Assembly (NCBI GenBank): GCA_020740775.1
Contig: JAHEWK010000007.1
Location: 1,798,001-1,862,000, forward strand
Source of the DNA: Ilyonectria destructans
Lineage: Eukaryota; Ascomycota; Sordariomycetes; Hypocreales; Nectriaceae
DNA length: 64,000 bases
Direction of reading: 5' to 3'
This document shows, piece by piece, positions 32,926 to 42,980 of the stretch. Under the pieces are notes generated by a model that ran no database searches, had not been told where the DNA came from, and saw only the letters and a list, made by a program, of their open reading frames with translations. The translations under genes and the position numbers were made by a program. How positions within the stretch are numbered: the stretch's first letter is position 1; each line of letters starts with the position of its first letter.

Positions 32926-34602
32926 ATGTCAAAGTCAATGCAGCCCGTGATTGGCTTAATAGCCATGATGCCAACAGTTACGTTCCTGGCCTTGACCATC
33001 TTTCTACTTGCGGTTACACGAATCGTCTACTACACCTTCTTTCATCCACTTGCAAAATACCCTGGGCCTGCTATTGCAAAGTTCACCAACTTGTGGAAGG
33101 TTTATCAGCTATGGAGCTTGCACATGCCAGAAACTCTGAGACAGCTACACGACAAGTACGGCGAGGTTGTACGTGTTGGTCCAAATGATTTATCCTTCAA
33201 CGGTGGCAAAGCAAGCGCCCAGATTTATAAAGCTGGGCGTGGCTTACCAAAAACCAAATTCTACGATGGATTCACTGCTTTTAACCCAAATCTATTTGGG
33301 ACGCAAGATGAAGAGGTATGCCAAGATTCTAGTTTGAAGTGTTGACAGTAGCTCATGCCGATGCGGTAGATTCATAGCATACGCCGTCGACAAATGGCCC
33401 ATGCCTTCTCCTTGCAATCCATTCGAGGAATGGAAAGCTACATTGACACACACTTGTTGAAATTGCGCAAAAACCTCGATCATTATGTGAAGACGGAAGA
33501 GGTTTTCGATCTCAAAGAGTTGATTGCATTCTACGTCCTCGACGTATTGGGTGAGCTTGCTTTCAGCAGAAGCTTTAATTCCCAAGTTGAACAAGATTCG
33601 AAAAAGCTGCCGCCAATTAACGACCACATCTACCTCAGCTGTTTGCTGGGTATGATGCCTGAGATGATGCCTTTCCTCAAAGTAGTGGCTGCTTGGACAC
33701 CACTGCCATGGTTTCAAGGGCTCTTCCGAGCTCGAAAGCAGTTGAAGAATTTGACTGCAGAGTGTGTCAGCCACCGAATGAAGGAGAAGATTAGCAACCG
33801 AAAAGATCTTCTCACATGCCTCATCAACGCAGTCGATCCAGAGACTGGAGCTACTTTGACAGAGCTTGATATCAATACCGAAGCTTTTGCAATGATGTAA
33901 GTGAGTACCTGAAACGAAGTTCTTGGCTTACATATTGTAGAGTTGCAGGTTCCCACACTACATCGGGTACACTCACACTCCTGTTCTCGCACATTCTTCA
34001 AAATCAAAAGGTCTTGGAAAAGGTCGTCGCTGAGATTGATCAAAACCTATCCCATATTACTGATGAAATAAACCCGAGTGATGATTTGGAGCAAAATTTG
34101 CCCTATATCATGGCTTGCATTCAAGAAAATTTCAGAATTGCGCCAGTTTTTACGATGCCTTTGGCACGCAAGGTCATTACGGAAGGAGGCATTGAGATAG
34201 ACGGACACCTTGTGCCAAGAAATGTAAGACTTCCAAATTTGCTGCTACAAAGCTGACTGGGCATAGACGACTGTTTTCAGCTTGAATCATGTTGTTCACC
34301 ATAACCCGTCTATCTGGGGATCAGATCATGACAAATTTGACCCGTCAAGATTTCTTGGGCCCAAAGCAGATTTCTTCAAGCGCCATTTGACTCACTTTAG
34401 CATTGGCCATCGCATGTGCATTGGGAAAAATATGGCCATGACGAATATTCTCAAAGTCCTGACTACAGTGTTGAAGCACTACGAATTAGAAATGATGGAC
34501 CCGAAACAGAAAATATCCACGATTAGTGTGGGAATTTCTGAAAAGGACAGCCCTTTGGAGTGTCGTGTAAGAAAGAGAAGCATTTTATCCGGTGCGAGCT
34601 AG
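32926..34602 (+). CDS. Cytochrome P450 monooxygenase
   Basis: Exons 32926-33315, 33370-33896, 33941-34223 and 34267-34602 give 511 residues. An N-terminal membrane anchor (VTFLALTIFLLAVTRIVYYT) is followed by a proline hinge (FFHPLAKYPGPA). Helix C has HSIRRRQMAHAFS. The I-helix motif, split by intron 2, reads VAGSHTTSGT, with His where most P450s have an acidic residue. The heme loop HFSIGHRMCIGKNMA has the Cys ligand at 451. A clear ExxR is hard to see: the K-helix region reads CIQENFRIAP, where E-N-F-R is the likely ExxR. This ER-bound oxidase of unknown substrate lies downstream of the hydrolase and may act with it. Confidence 0.87.
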
Positions 34603-34749
34603 GTACGCAGGCGTGTGTACAAGGTAAGATGTCATGTAGCATTATGAAAGCACAAGCTAGCAGCTGGATTTAAGTCTAAAGGCTAAATATCTTGTTTACA
34701 CATTGATCTATTGTTTCATACCACCAGGTTTGCCATTGAATACTGAATG

Positions 34750-35582
34750 CTAAGAACGCTTGTCAAATAAGAATTTGGGTACTGCCTTGGCAAATACATC
34801 TCCATCATGCTTGGTATCGATCTTTGACAACGCCTCTTCATACTGCCGAGCCTCAATCAAGTCTTTCTCGAAACGGGATTCCAGATACTTCTTGATGATG
34901 AAACCATTTGCCTCAGGATGGCCTTGAACGCCCAGTACTCTCCCTGGCTCGTACATAAACTGAACTTCTGATATCGCGCTAGAGCCGATAATTTCCATCC
35001 CAGGCGGAATACCCACGACAGTGTCCAGGTGCATTTGATGAAGATTCTAACATGTTAGAAGCTTTCAATTAAATGTTGAGGAACTCACCAAATGGTCGGT
35101 CCCAAACAGATCGATGCCGGACGGTGTGAGGTTGACTTTGGTAACGGATAATTCGCAGCCTTTTGGGTTCTTGATGACTTTGCCACCCAAAGCCCTTGCA
35201 AGAATCTGATGCCCGTAACAAATGGCCAAGATGGGAATACGCTTTTGATACGATTCCTTGAGAAAGTCCATGAGCTTAAACGCCCATGGATAATCATCAT
35301 AGGCAGCATATTCTATTCATGTTAATTTCTGATGGTCCGTGGATTGTGCAACATACTTCCTGCAGTCAAGAATAGTCCATCAATCTCATCCAGTTGAGGA
35401 TAAGACTGTGCCCCTACCACGTCCCATTTTGTAACCTGAAGCTCCGGAATAGGTCCCTCGGCTTGCTTGAAACCACGGCGCAAAAGTCTCTCCACAATAT
35501 CCCCGTATGAGCCTTGGGTGTCTGAAATGGAGCTGGGAGTCTTGTCGGTTTCCAAAATGGCCATGCGAAATACGGAAGTCAT
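34750..35582 (-). CDS. Class I glutamine amidotransferase-like protein
   Basis: Exons 35582-35357, 35312-35089 and 35046-34750 give 248 residues. The GATase1 fold is visible: DEIDGLFLTAG early, the nucleophile in ILAICYGHQILARALGG (Cys107), and the His-Glu of the triad in VQGHPEA (His193, Glu195). This stand-alone form resembles the fungal/yeast family of cytosolic GATase-like proteins and bacterial GMP-synthase-like amidotransferases without a synthetase domain. The acceptor partner is unknown. It is convergent with the P450 gene (147 bp apart). Confidence 0.85.
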
Positions 35583-36291
35583 TGTAACTGTTGGTATAAG
35601 GAATCGGTAAATGCTAGACAGACAAATCGAGCGAAATTCTCGCATGGGACAAGGACTTTATGCCAATGATGACTCATCCTGTTCTGGTTAGAGGCTCCAT
35701 CTTGCTCATTCGTGGGTCTCGGCAATTGACCCGAACGATTGCGACACAAGCCGTGAAGGCTACAGGACTGAAGGGCTAACCTGGTTGACCGGAATTGATA
35801 TCTTGGGCCTGGAATTGAGATTTAAGAATAAAGTTAAAATTGCTCTTGGTACGTCTAGGTATAGTTTAAAATTGGTCGTAGCCTGTATCCCTAAAATCTC
35901 CAACAAAAGTCCTCAAAGAATTGACGAGGCTGCCTGGTGTTCTCTTTTAATGCAGCGGATTAAGTGAACATAAAGGTGAATATTTTCTTTATTGTCTGGT
36001 GTTGCATTTTTAACAAGCTAGAACTTCCGAACGGACTCGGGTCGTGAGCCGCGCTCGGCACATAGCCGAGCAACTACGACACCAGTAGTACTAATCGAGC
36101 TGAGACCATCGTAATTTTCCCCAAATGCGGGGTTGAGATGTGATCAAGTGGTTCATTATTTTAAATAGATTTATGACTCGCAACCTCGAAGCGACCTCTG
36201 ATCCAATCTGACTCTAGCTGCCATATCCTGTGCTTTGTACCCATCGTCTTGGCAACTTTTGACTCCGTCACACCAGTTGTCGATCCCTAAT
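35583..36291. other. Intergenic, no gene seen
   Basis: About 700 bases. The left part is the promoter of the amidotransferase gene. An AT-rich stretch with short open frames at about 35780-36000 shows no recognisable protein. The right end is the 3' region of the malate synthase gene. Confidence 0.4.
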
Positions 36292-38081
36292 TCACTGCTT
36301 CTTTGTGGTAACATGTTCATAGAGCATTCTAAGTAATTAGCATTGTTCCTCAAGTCTATCCCAATAGAAATACTTACAAAGGCAAGAAACTAGTATACTC
36401 CTCTCCAGTAATCTGCTCCCGAAGATATTTAGCGGTCAGGTCAAATTTGTGCTCGGATACAGCAGTCTTCAAGAGCTCCTCAGCTTGCTCGTCCAAGAGA
36501 CGCTGCATTAGAGCCTTGTCAAGTCGAATGCCTTCGACAGTACTGGCTTTGTGGCGAGCCCACTGCCAGAGCTGACTTCGTGATACTTCAGCGGTGGCCG
36601 CGTCCTCCTATAAAAATTAGTACTGATAAAGTATTGCTGACAGTTACTGACCATGAGATAATTGATGGGGCTACATCCAATACCGCGCAGCCATGCCTCA
36701 ATATACACCAAGCAGACATGGATATTCTTTTTCACTCCCTCGATAGTAATATTACCCGGGACATTGGGATTGAGCAAATCATCCCGAGTAACTTGAGCAA
36801 GAGGAGGGCGGCGGAAGGTCTGGTTGGCCGTGGGCATGTATGTGTTGAAAACCTCCTCAGCGATTGGAGCCAGTGCCGGATGGGCCACCCATGTTCCGTC
36901 GTGACCGGCAAGAACCTCTCGGAGTTTATCAGCTCGGACATTAGCCATGGCCTTTGCATTGGCTTCCTCGTTATTCTTGATAGGGATGAGCGCAGCCATT
37001 CCTCCCATTGCGTGGACACCACGGTGGTGACAAGTGCTAATAAGGAGTCTGACGTATGCGTCCATGAATGGGACAGTCATGGTGACATCAGCGCGATCCG
37101 GAAGAATAAAGTCAGGGCGGTTTCGGAAGAGCTTGACAAAGGTAAAGATGTAATCCCATCGACCACAGTTCAAGCCGCCAATATGATCCTTGAGTTCATA
37201 AATAATCTGTTTCCGTTAGTAAATCCTTATCAACATGGATGTCAGCTTACCTCGTCCATTTCAAAGACGGCGGTGATGGTCTCAATCAGAACTGTACCAC
37301 GGATGGTACCTCTGGGAATACCAATAAAGTCCTGGGCGACATTGTACACGTCATTCCACAGCCTAGCCTCGTGGTGAGATTCAAGCTTAGGCAGATAGAA
37401 GTAGGGGCCAAATCCGCGAGCAATCAACTCTTTGGCGTTGTGGAAAAAGTAAAGACCAAAGTCGAAGAGGGCTCCAGAGATGGGAGCACCGTCGACGAGG
37501 AAATGCTCTTCATCCAGATGCCAACCACGAGTACGGCAGATTAATGTGGGAAGCGTTCGATCAGTGCGTAATTTATACTCCTTAGCTCCAAGAGTGAAAT
37601 CAATTTGACGCCGAACCGCATCAAACAGGTTGACCTGGCCTTGGAGGACATTGTTCCAGGTTGGGGTAAGTGAATCTATATCAATTAGCCGTGTTAAATT
37701 ACGCAAATCAAATTCCATACCTTCAAAATCGGCCATGTAGGCATAAACATTTGAGTTGAGAGCATTCACAATCATCTTTCGATCAGTAGGGCCGGTGATT
37801 TCCACTCTTCGGTTAGCCAAGCCCGGCGCAGGTGAAGCACCTTGCCATTTGCGATCATCTCGGATGTCTTTTGTCTCGGACAAAAAGTCGGGAAGCTCTC
37901 CAGCGTCAAACTTCTTTTCGCGAATTTCTCTGGTGCGAAGGAGTTGTTTGCGGGTTCCTTCAAAAGAACGGTGCAAGATGCTGAGGAATTGGCATGCTTC
38001 ATCTGTTAGAATCTTGTTGCCAGCATCATCGACTTCTCCGAGAACAGCAAATTGCTGCGGCTTGTGGGGAACGAGAACCAT
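36292..38081 (-). CDS. Malate synthase (glyoxylate cycle)
   Basis: Exons 38081-37721, 37675-37251, 37206-36652, 36607-36378 and 36328-36292 give 535 residues. It condenses glyoxylate with acetyl-CoA. Diagnostic blocks: [17 protein letters not shown] (formed only when the 45-bp intron is removed), [72 protein letters not shown] and [20 protein letters not shown]. The length fits the family. The first intron is a multiple of three with no stop, so retention would insert 15 residues. The last intron gives [15 protein letters not shown] as the end; the C-terminus KKQ is not an SKL-type peroxisomal signal, unlike most fungal malate synthases. It may be a second, non-peroxisomal copy. Confidence 0.9.
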
Positions 38082-39330
38082 GGTGATTAAGAGAACAAAG
38101 AGTCAATGAATTAGGTTGATGTTATACCGTTAATTGTCAGTGGAAACATACTCTTATTATACTTCTTTTGTTATTCTTGATGCCCTCCGAATTTCGGTCC
38201 CGGGTAGCCCGAAGGTATCCGATCGGAGCTTTTGCCCGGGCTCGGAAGGCCGCCGAGACCACCCGAAGCCACTACGACTCACGACAATCATCGGTCAGGA
38301 ACCCGATGAGTTGGCTTGTCGGTCAAGGATCCGAATAGTTAAACGCCGCATTCGATGTCGGGTGACTCGATGCATCAAGGTGCTGCTGCTCTCCCGAAGC
38401 CGACGAATGTTCCTTAGCTTACTGCTTCTCCAGATATCCGACTCTCCGAGTAATTATCACCCGGATAGCTCCATACAGGATCTTGCAAATTCCGGGCAGA
38501 CGATTTCGCGACGGTTGTACGTGGATGTTTGGTCTCCTTGTTTTGGCAGGAGAAGCACAGCAGGTTCCCGGTTCGTACCTAGGCGTCTGACTTACTAGCT
38601 TCATGTTCTGAATTGGCTGAATAGCTTTGATGATTATTAATACCGAAAATTTCCCCAATATTCTTTGAATGATGTATTCTTTGCATTCTCTTCCGCCGGG
38701 CACGATATTATGGTTACAGACTAGTGACTGAACACACCATGGCTCATTTCCCGCAACCTAGTAGGAAGACATTTTATTGGCAACAATGCAAATTGAATCG
38801 GTAATTTCTTGGGGTTGTTTCGCCGATCAAATGTTTTAGAACCCATCTATTGGCCACGAGCTCTGTTTCAACACCAATGACTGACCAATCGCGGAAAGTT
38901 GTTTCATCATTGAAACGACATGGGCAAGGCTCCTGATTTACTGATCGCCTCCAAATTCCAGGAAAACACGCCGATTGACAATAAAAACCAAGAGACAAAA
39001 TGTTAAACCGGAGAAGTAAAAGTCGACCAAGTATACAAGCTGACGAGGGAAGTCAAGATTGAAGGCTCCAAGTTCCGTTCATCTCCCTTCTAGGGTTCCC
39101 AAGTGGGAACGACATCCTGTAAGCTGTTTGTTCCAGTTGTGAATCCTTTTGTGGGGCCGTTACAGAGCTTTGACAGGAGGAGCGTTGTTGCACCATGATG
39201 TAATAAATATGAAACACCAGCTGACAATAAGTTCATGCTTTACCTGCCTCTTCCATCTTAAGAATATTATTTATCCAACTCTCGCGCTGGTTTCGCATCT
39301 CGCTCTCCAGTCCCAACCAATATTGACATC
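38082..39330. other. 1.25-kb intergenic region, no gene seen
   Basis: It contains the malate synthase promoter (left) and that of the surface-protein gene (right). ORFs here are short, lack domains and look like chance. Confidence 0.45.
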
Positions 39331-40253
39331 ATGCTTCGTCTGTTCGCCTTCCTCGCTCTCTCCGGCGCATTCGCCACCGTGGCCGCAGATGCTGTCACGG
39401 AGACCAACCTGAAGATCTACCCCTCTGGATACTACTTCTATCAGTACAGATCCATGGACGCGTCTATCGTCGATGTTAACGAAGACATGACTACATTTGC
39501 GCTCCGTTGCCCCCCGGCCGATGCCACCGAGCTCTATTGCGACTTTGACGAAAAGACCCTCACCTATGGATCTACAGTCATGGAGTATACCACGATTGAA
39601 AGTGCAGAAACCATGATTGCGGAATTTGACTCTACGTTGTGCGTCTAATATCGCACTGCACCTGCGACTAGTGCTAATCACGCTGCAGTATTTACAATCC
39701 CCGTTGTACTAGGGTCAAGACGGAGGGTAGTCCGGACACTGTAACTTGTACAGTTGAGATGACTGGAGCGAGTTCAGGAGTTCTAGTGGAATCGACAATA
39801 AGTACGGTTTATAGCGAACACTTGACCTCATCGATGGACATCGCCGTCACAGCCGGGGCCAGTAAGCTCAAAGGACAGGAAACGGCAACCCCCGGCGCCT
39901 CTGCCACCGATACCGCCACCGATACGGAAACCACTGTCGCCCCATCATCTTCAGATAATTCTACGGTATCGAAAACTGCCGACGCCAGTACCGGTTCTAG
40001 TTTCTTGACTTCTGCTTCCAAGGTGGAATCGACTGGTTCTGAAGCGGCTTCGACTGGCTCTGAAGTGAAATCGGCTGGTTCCGAAGCAGAATCGACTGTT
40101 TCCGGAGCAGAATCGACTGGATCTGAGGGTACATCGACTGGATCTGAGGCGACACCGACTGCCAGCAACACCGACAATGCAGCTGGGCCAATCAATACGC
40201 ACAACGCTGCCCTTATGGGGATGGCCGTGTTGGGTGTCGCTCTGCTGATATAG
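39331..40253 (+). CDS. Ser/Thr-rich GPI-type cell-surface protein
   Basis: Exons 39331-39638 and 39689-40253 (50-bp GTGCGT...CTGCAG intron) give 290 residues. A signal peptide MLRLFAFLALSGAFATVAADA is followed by a globular part with four Cys (RCPPADATELYCDFDE; PRCTRVK; VTCTVEM). Then comes a Ser/Thr/Glu-rich stalk holding about six seven-residue repeats of type ESTGSEA. The C-terminus is a hydrophobic tail (AALMGMAVLGVALLI) after small residues, as expected for GPI attachment. A cell-wall or plasma-membrane protein is likely. Neither CFEM nor another named domain is seen. Confidence 0.8.
40030..40160 (+). repeat. 21-bp coding repeat in the surface-protein stalk
   Basis: Units of GAATCGACTGGTTCTGAAGC type recur every 21 bases about six times with variation, encoding E/A-S-T-G-S-E-A. 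Expansion would lengthen the stalk in frame. Confidence 0.6.
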
Positions 40254-40453
40254 CACCATCCTGCTGGGAGTGATTAAGTGCTCAGTTATGGGGCGGGTAG
40301 AATGTGTTTAATTATGTATGTAGAGTCTTGTACGCATAGAATGCAAATCTCATCAAGTGGGACCAGTCTCAGAGTCAAGCACATTATGAATGAAAGTAAT
40401 TTGTAGGCACTGAATCAGCTGTTAAACCACGATTGCCAACAAAATCGCATTAA

Positions 40454-42067
40454 TCACCCCTCCTTTGTCAAAGCATCCTCGCCCTCAGCGTAAGCGTCAA
40501 CCTTGTACTTGGCAAACTCCCGAGTCTTGACATTCCGAGCAAAGAGAATATCTAGCTCCTCAAAAGTCTTGCCCTTAGTCTCGGGCAGTCGGAAAAAGGT
40601 CCAGATAAAGAAGACAAAAGCACATCCACCCCAGAAAAATCCAGTCTTGCCCTTCCAGTCTCCTGCGGTCGGGTTGAGCATGTACGGGTTGATGACGTTG
40701 CAAATGATCTGAGCAATGTAGTATGTAATTCGGCTAAGACAGATGCTCTTGTTTCGCAGGCGTGTCGACGATACTTCGGCGATGATGGCGTAACAAACTG
40801 GCCCAACCGTCATGTAGTAGACACCCAGCCACACCAGCATCAAGCTAGCCTGCGCATAGTTGCTACCGTTAGAGTCACCAGCACCGACGCTGATGAAGCC
40901 AACGGTCAACAAGATGGCGGTCAAGAGTCCAAGGCCCCAGAGGTACAAGGTGCGGCGGCCAAAGGGGCTCAGTAGATACCAAGACACGATGGTGCCGACG
41001 GATGCGATCCCAAGACCGCCAACAGACATCCGGAATGAGATGGATTCGGGAAGGCCGGCCTGGACAAAGAAATATGTAGGAGTTCCACCCATTGCTGAGC
41101 CACAAAATGGCTGGGCAGCAAACGCCATGCAAGCAATCTCGGTGCGACGTCGGTCGACTCCGCGGAAGCAGTCTAGGTAGGAGGTGCCCTGGTCAATGGA
41201 CTTTTCGATTTCATTCGTATGGACCATCATCGCCACCGTCTGCTTGGCTTGGTTTTGGTTCAAGTTGGAACCAAGCCGAGTGACGGACTTTTCTGCTTCC
41301 TCATAGTTGCCAACACGGACAAAGTACCACGGCGACTCTGGGGCGAACCACAGTACTGCGAACAGAGGGAGAGGCCACGCCCACTGAATCGCAAAAGGAA
41401 CGCGGTACGACCACTGTCCTGGTTTGTCGGAGAAACCAGACTGAACGCCAGCTGAGATGAGTTGACCAAGCGCCCAGCAGAGGTTGACGTAAACGGTGAG
41501 ATAGCCACGGAGGACCATCGGGCACACCTCGGAGGCATAAGCTGGAGCCATGGTTGCAAACACACCCCAGGGAATACCGCAGAGGAATTGACCAACGAGA
41601 AGAACAGGCAGGTTTGGGGAAAAGAACGAGATGAAGATGCAGCCGCAAATCGCAGCCAGGGAAGCCAGGAGCACCTTGCGATAGCCGAATTTGTGGGTAA
41701 AGTAGCCGTTGGCGAATGCGCCGATGATGGTGCCGACGCTTACTGCATTGCTCAGACCGTTTTGCCAGGATGCAGTGATTTGGTAGCTATCCGACTCGGG
41801 GATGTATTCGCCGTAGTGTTCTCTGAAAGATGGCTGGGCGAAGAAGGAGGAGATCAAGACAATATCATAACCCTCCATAATGATAGACGTCGACAGCAAA
41901 ACGGACCACATGACGGCCTTTGGATAGCGGCGGATGGCTTCCGTAAATTTGAGGTTGTGCTCGTCCTCAGCAGCCTGCTTGGCAATGGCCAGGTCTTTGG
42001 TGGCATTGTAATCGGCATGGTCTTCTTCGCTGACCCTGGCCACCTTGTCGTCTAGATGGGGAGACAT
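40454..42067 (-). CDS. MFS sugar transporter, maltose/alpha-glucoside permease type
   Basis: An intronless gene of 537 residues. About 12 membrane segments are visible, with hallmarks of the fungal sugar porter family: NGYFTHKFGYRKVLL, PESPWYFVR (the PESPR-like loop), SPFGRRTLYLWG and the end RLPETKGKTFEELD. The long N-terminus and IIMEGYDIVLISSFFAQPSF resemble fungal alpha-glucoside/maltose:H+ symporters rather than hexose carriers. It is divergent from the C2H2/Zn2Cys6 regulator, and the shared 0.9-kb promoter has two CCCCRCCGGAG elements. With the intracellular GH31 enzyme it probably imports an alpha-linked oligosaccharide. Confidence 0.9.
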   Translation of the reverse strand: MSPHLDDKVARVSEEDHADYNATKDLAIAKQAAEDEHNLKFTEAIRRYPKAVMWSVLLSTSIIMEGYDIVLISSFFAQPSFREHYGEYIPESDSYQITASWQNGLSNAVSVGTIIGAFANGYFTHKFGYRKVLLASLAAICGCIFISFFSPNLPVLLVGQFLCGIPWGVFATMAPAYASEVCPMVLRGYLTVYVNLCWALGQLISAGVQSGFSDKPGQWSYRVPFAIQWAWPLPLFAVLWFAPESPWYFVRVGNYEEAEKSVTRLGSNLNQNQAKQTVAMMVHTNEIEKSIDQGTSYLDCFRGVDRRRTEIACMAFAAQPFCGSAMGGTPTYFFVQAGLPESISFRMSVGGLGIASVGTIVSWYLLSPFGRRTLYLWGLGLLTAILLTVGFISVGAGDSNGSNYAQASLMLVWLGVYYMTVGPVCYAIIAEVSSTRLRNKSICLSRITYYIAQIICNVINPYMLNPTAGDWKGKTGFFWGGCAFVFFIWTFFRLPETKGKTFEELDILFARNVKTREFAKYKVDAYAEGEDALTKEG

Positions 42068-42331
42068 TGTTTTAGAGCCAGTTATTCGTAGTAGAGGATT
42101 GAGAGTTGGATGCCCTGTTTGAGTGAGATACGAGGGGGTTCACATGAGCGGAGAGGAAGCCTTATGTATGTTGTGCGATGGTGATGGTATCGGAAGAAGT
42201 TTAGGCTGGCCTAGACTCTATGTACTGATCTTCGCTACAATTACTCCGTACAGAACCCGGGGTAGTAACAGCGGAATGTGGAGAAATCCTCGAACCGTGG
42301 AGTGGTTTGCAGTACCGATGACCCTTGTCTA

Positions 42332-42342
42332 CCCCGCCGGAG
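42332..42342 (+). promoter_or_regulatory. Candidate operator CCCCGCCGGAG
   Basis: An exact copy of the 11-mer that also stands at 48298-48308 before the GH31 gene. It lies 265 bases upstream of the permease start. Confidence 0.55.
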
Positions 42343-42366
42343 ACGATTTATGAAGCATTGCGACTA

Positions 42367-42377
42367 CTCCGGTGGGG
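42367..42377 (-). promoter_or_regulatory. Candidate operator CCCCACCGGAG (inverted copy)
   Basis: The plus strand reads CTCCGGTGGGG, the reverse complement of CCCCACCGGAG. It forms an inverted repeat with the copy at 42332. Confidence 0.5.
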
Positions 42378-42980
42378 ATATTGAGCTACTCGTGATGAAT
42401 TTACCCTCTACTCCCGATTCGCTCCGTGATGAGACGAGACGGCTAATGGGACATGGGGTAGGTAAACTTGGCTGAATAAGGTACCAGGACACAATTCGCA
42501 GTGAAGCTGCATGTAGCAACAACTGCCGGTCGAAGTAGTATCCACAGTCATTGTGTGGTATCAATAACATGATTGTGGGCTGAGACGCGAAATCCTCAGA
42601 AGCTCTTCATCTCTTCATCTCTCCATCACCCTGGCCACTACCGCAGACTTATGCTCGCCAAGTCCGATGGGGGTAACCCAATTAACCCTCTTATGTACAT
42701 CCACAAAGAATATGGAGCCACTAACTCAGTCATCCGAGATGGCTAAGAGTCGCTCACACGACTGTCTACCCCGCATGATTCTGCCGCATTATTCTGCTGC
42801 ACAATCGGAATGATCATCTTCCCCGCAACAACTCGGCACTGGCTCTGCGGGCCACGCAACGACTCCACGCGTCCGTCAATTCGCACTCCGAGACCGATCG
42901 CGAGCGGCTCCCTACGATAATCCGCTGGATTGTGCAATGCTGCTGTGCGTCAGGCGGCAAGACTGCCTTGTTCACATGAA

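Larger units (their letters stand above)
42068..42980. promoter_or_regulatory. Bidirectional promoter of permease and regulator
   Basis: These 913 bases hold no gene. They contain an inverted pair of 11-bp elements (42332-42342 and 42367-42377, 24 bp apart), and GTCCGATGGGG near 42664 is a weaker match. Confidence 0.55.

Noticed and set aside
39809..40259. Long antisense ORFs under the surface-protein repeats.
   Set aside because: They are produced by the 21-bp repeat being open in several frames.
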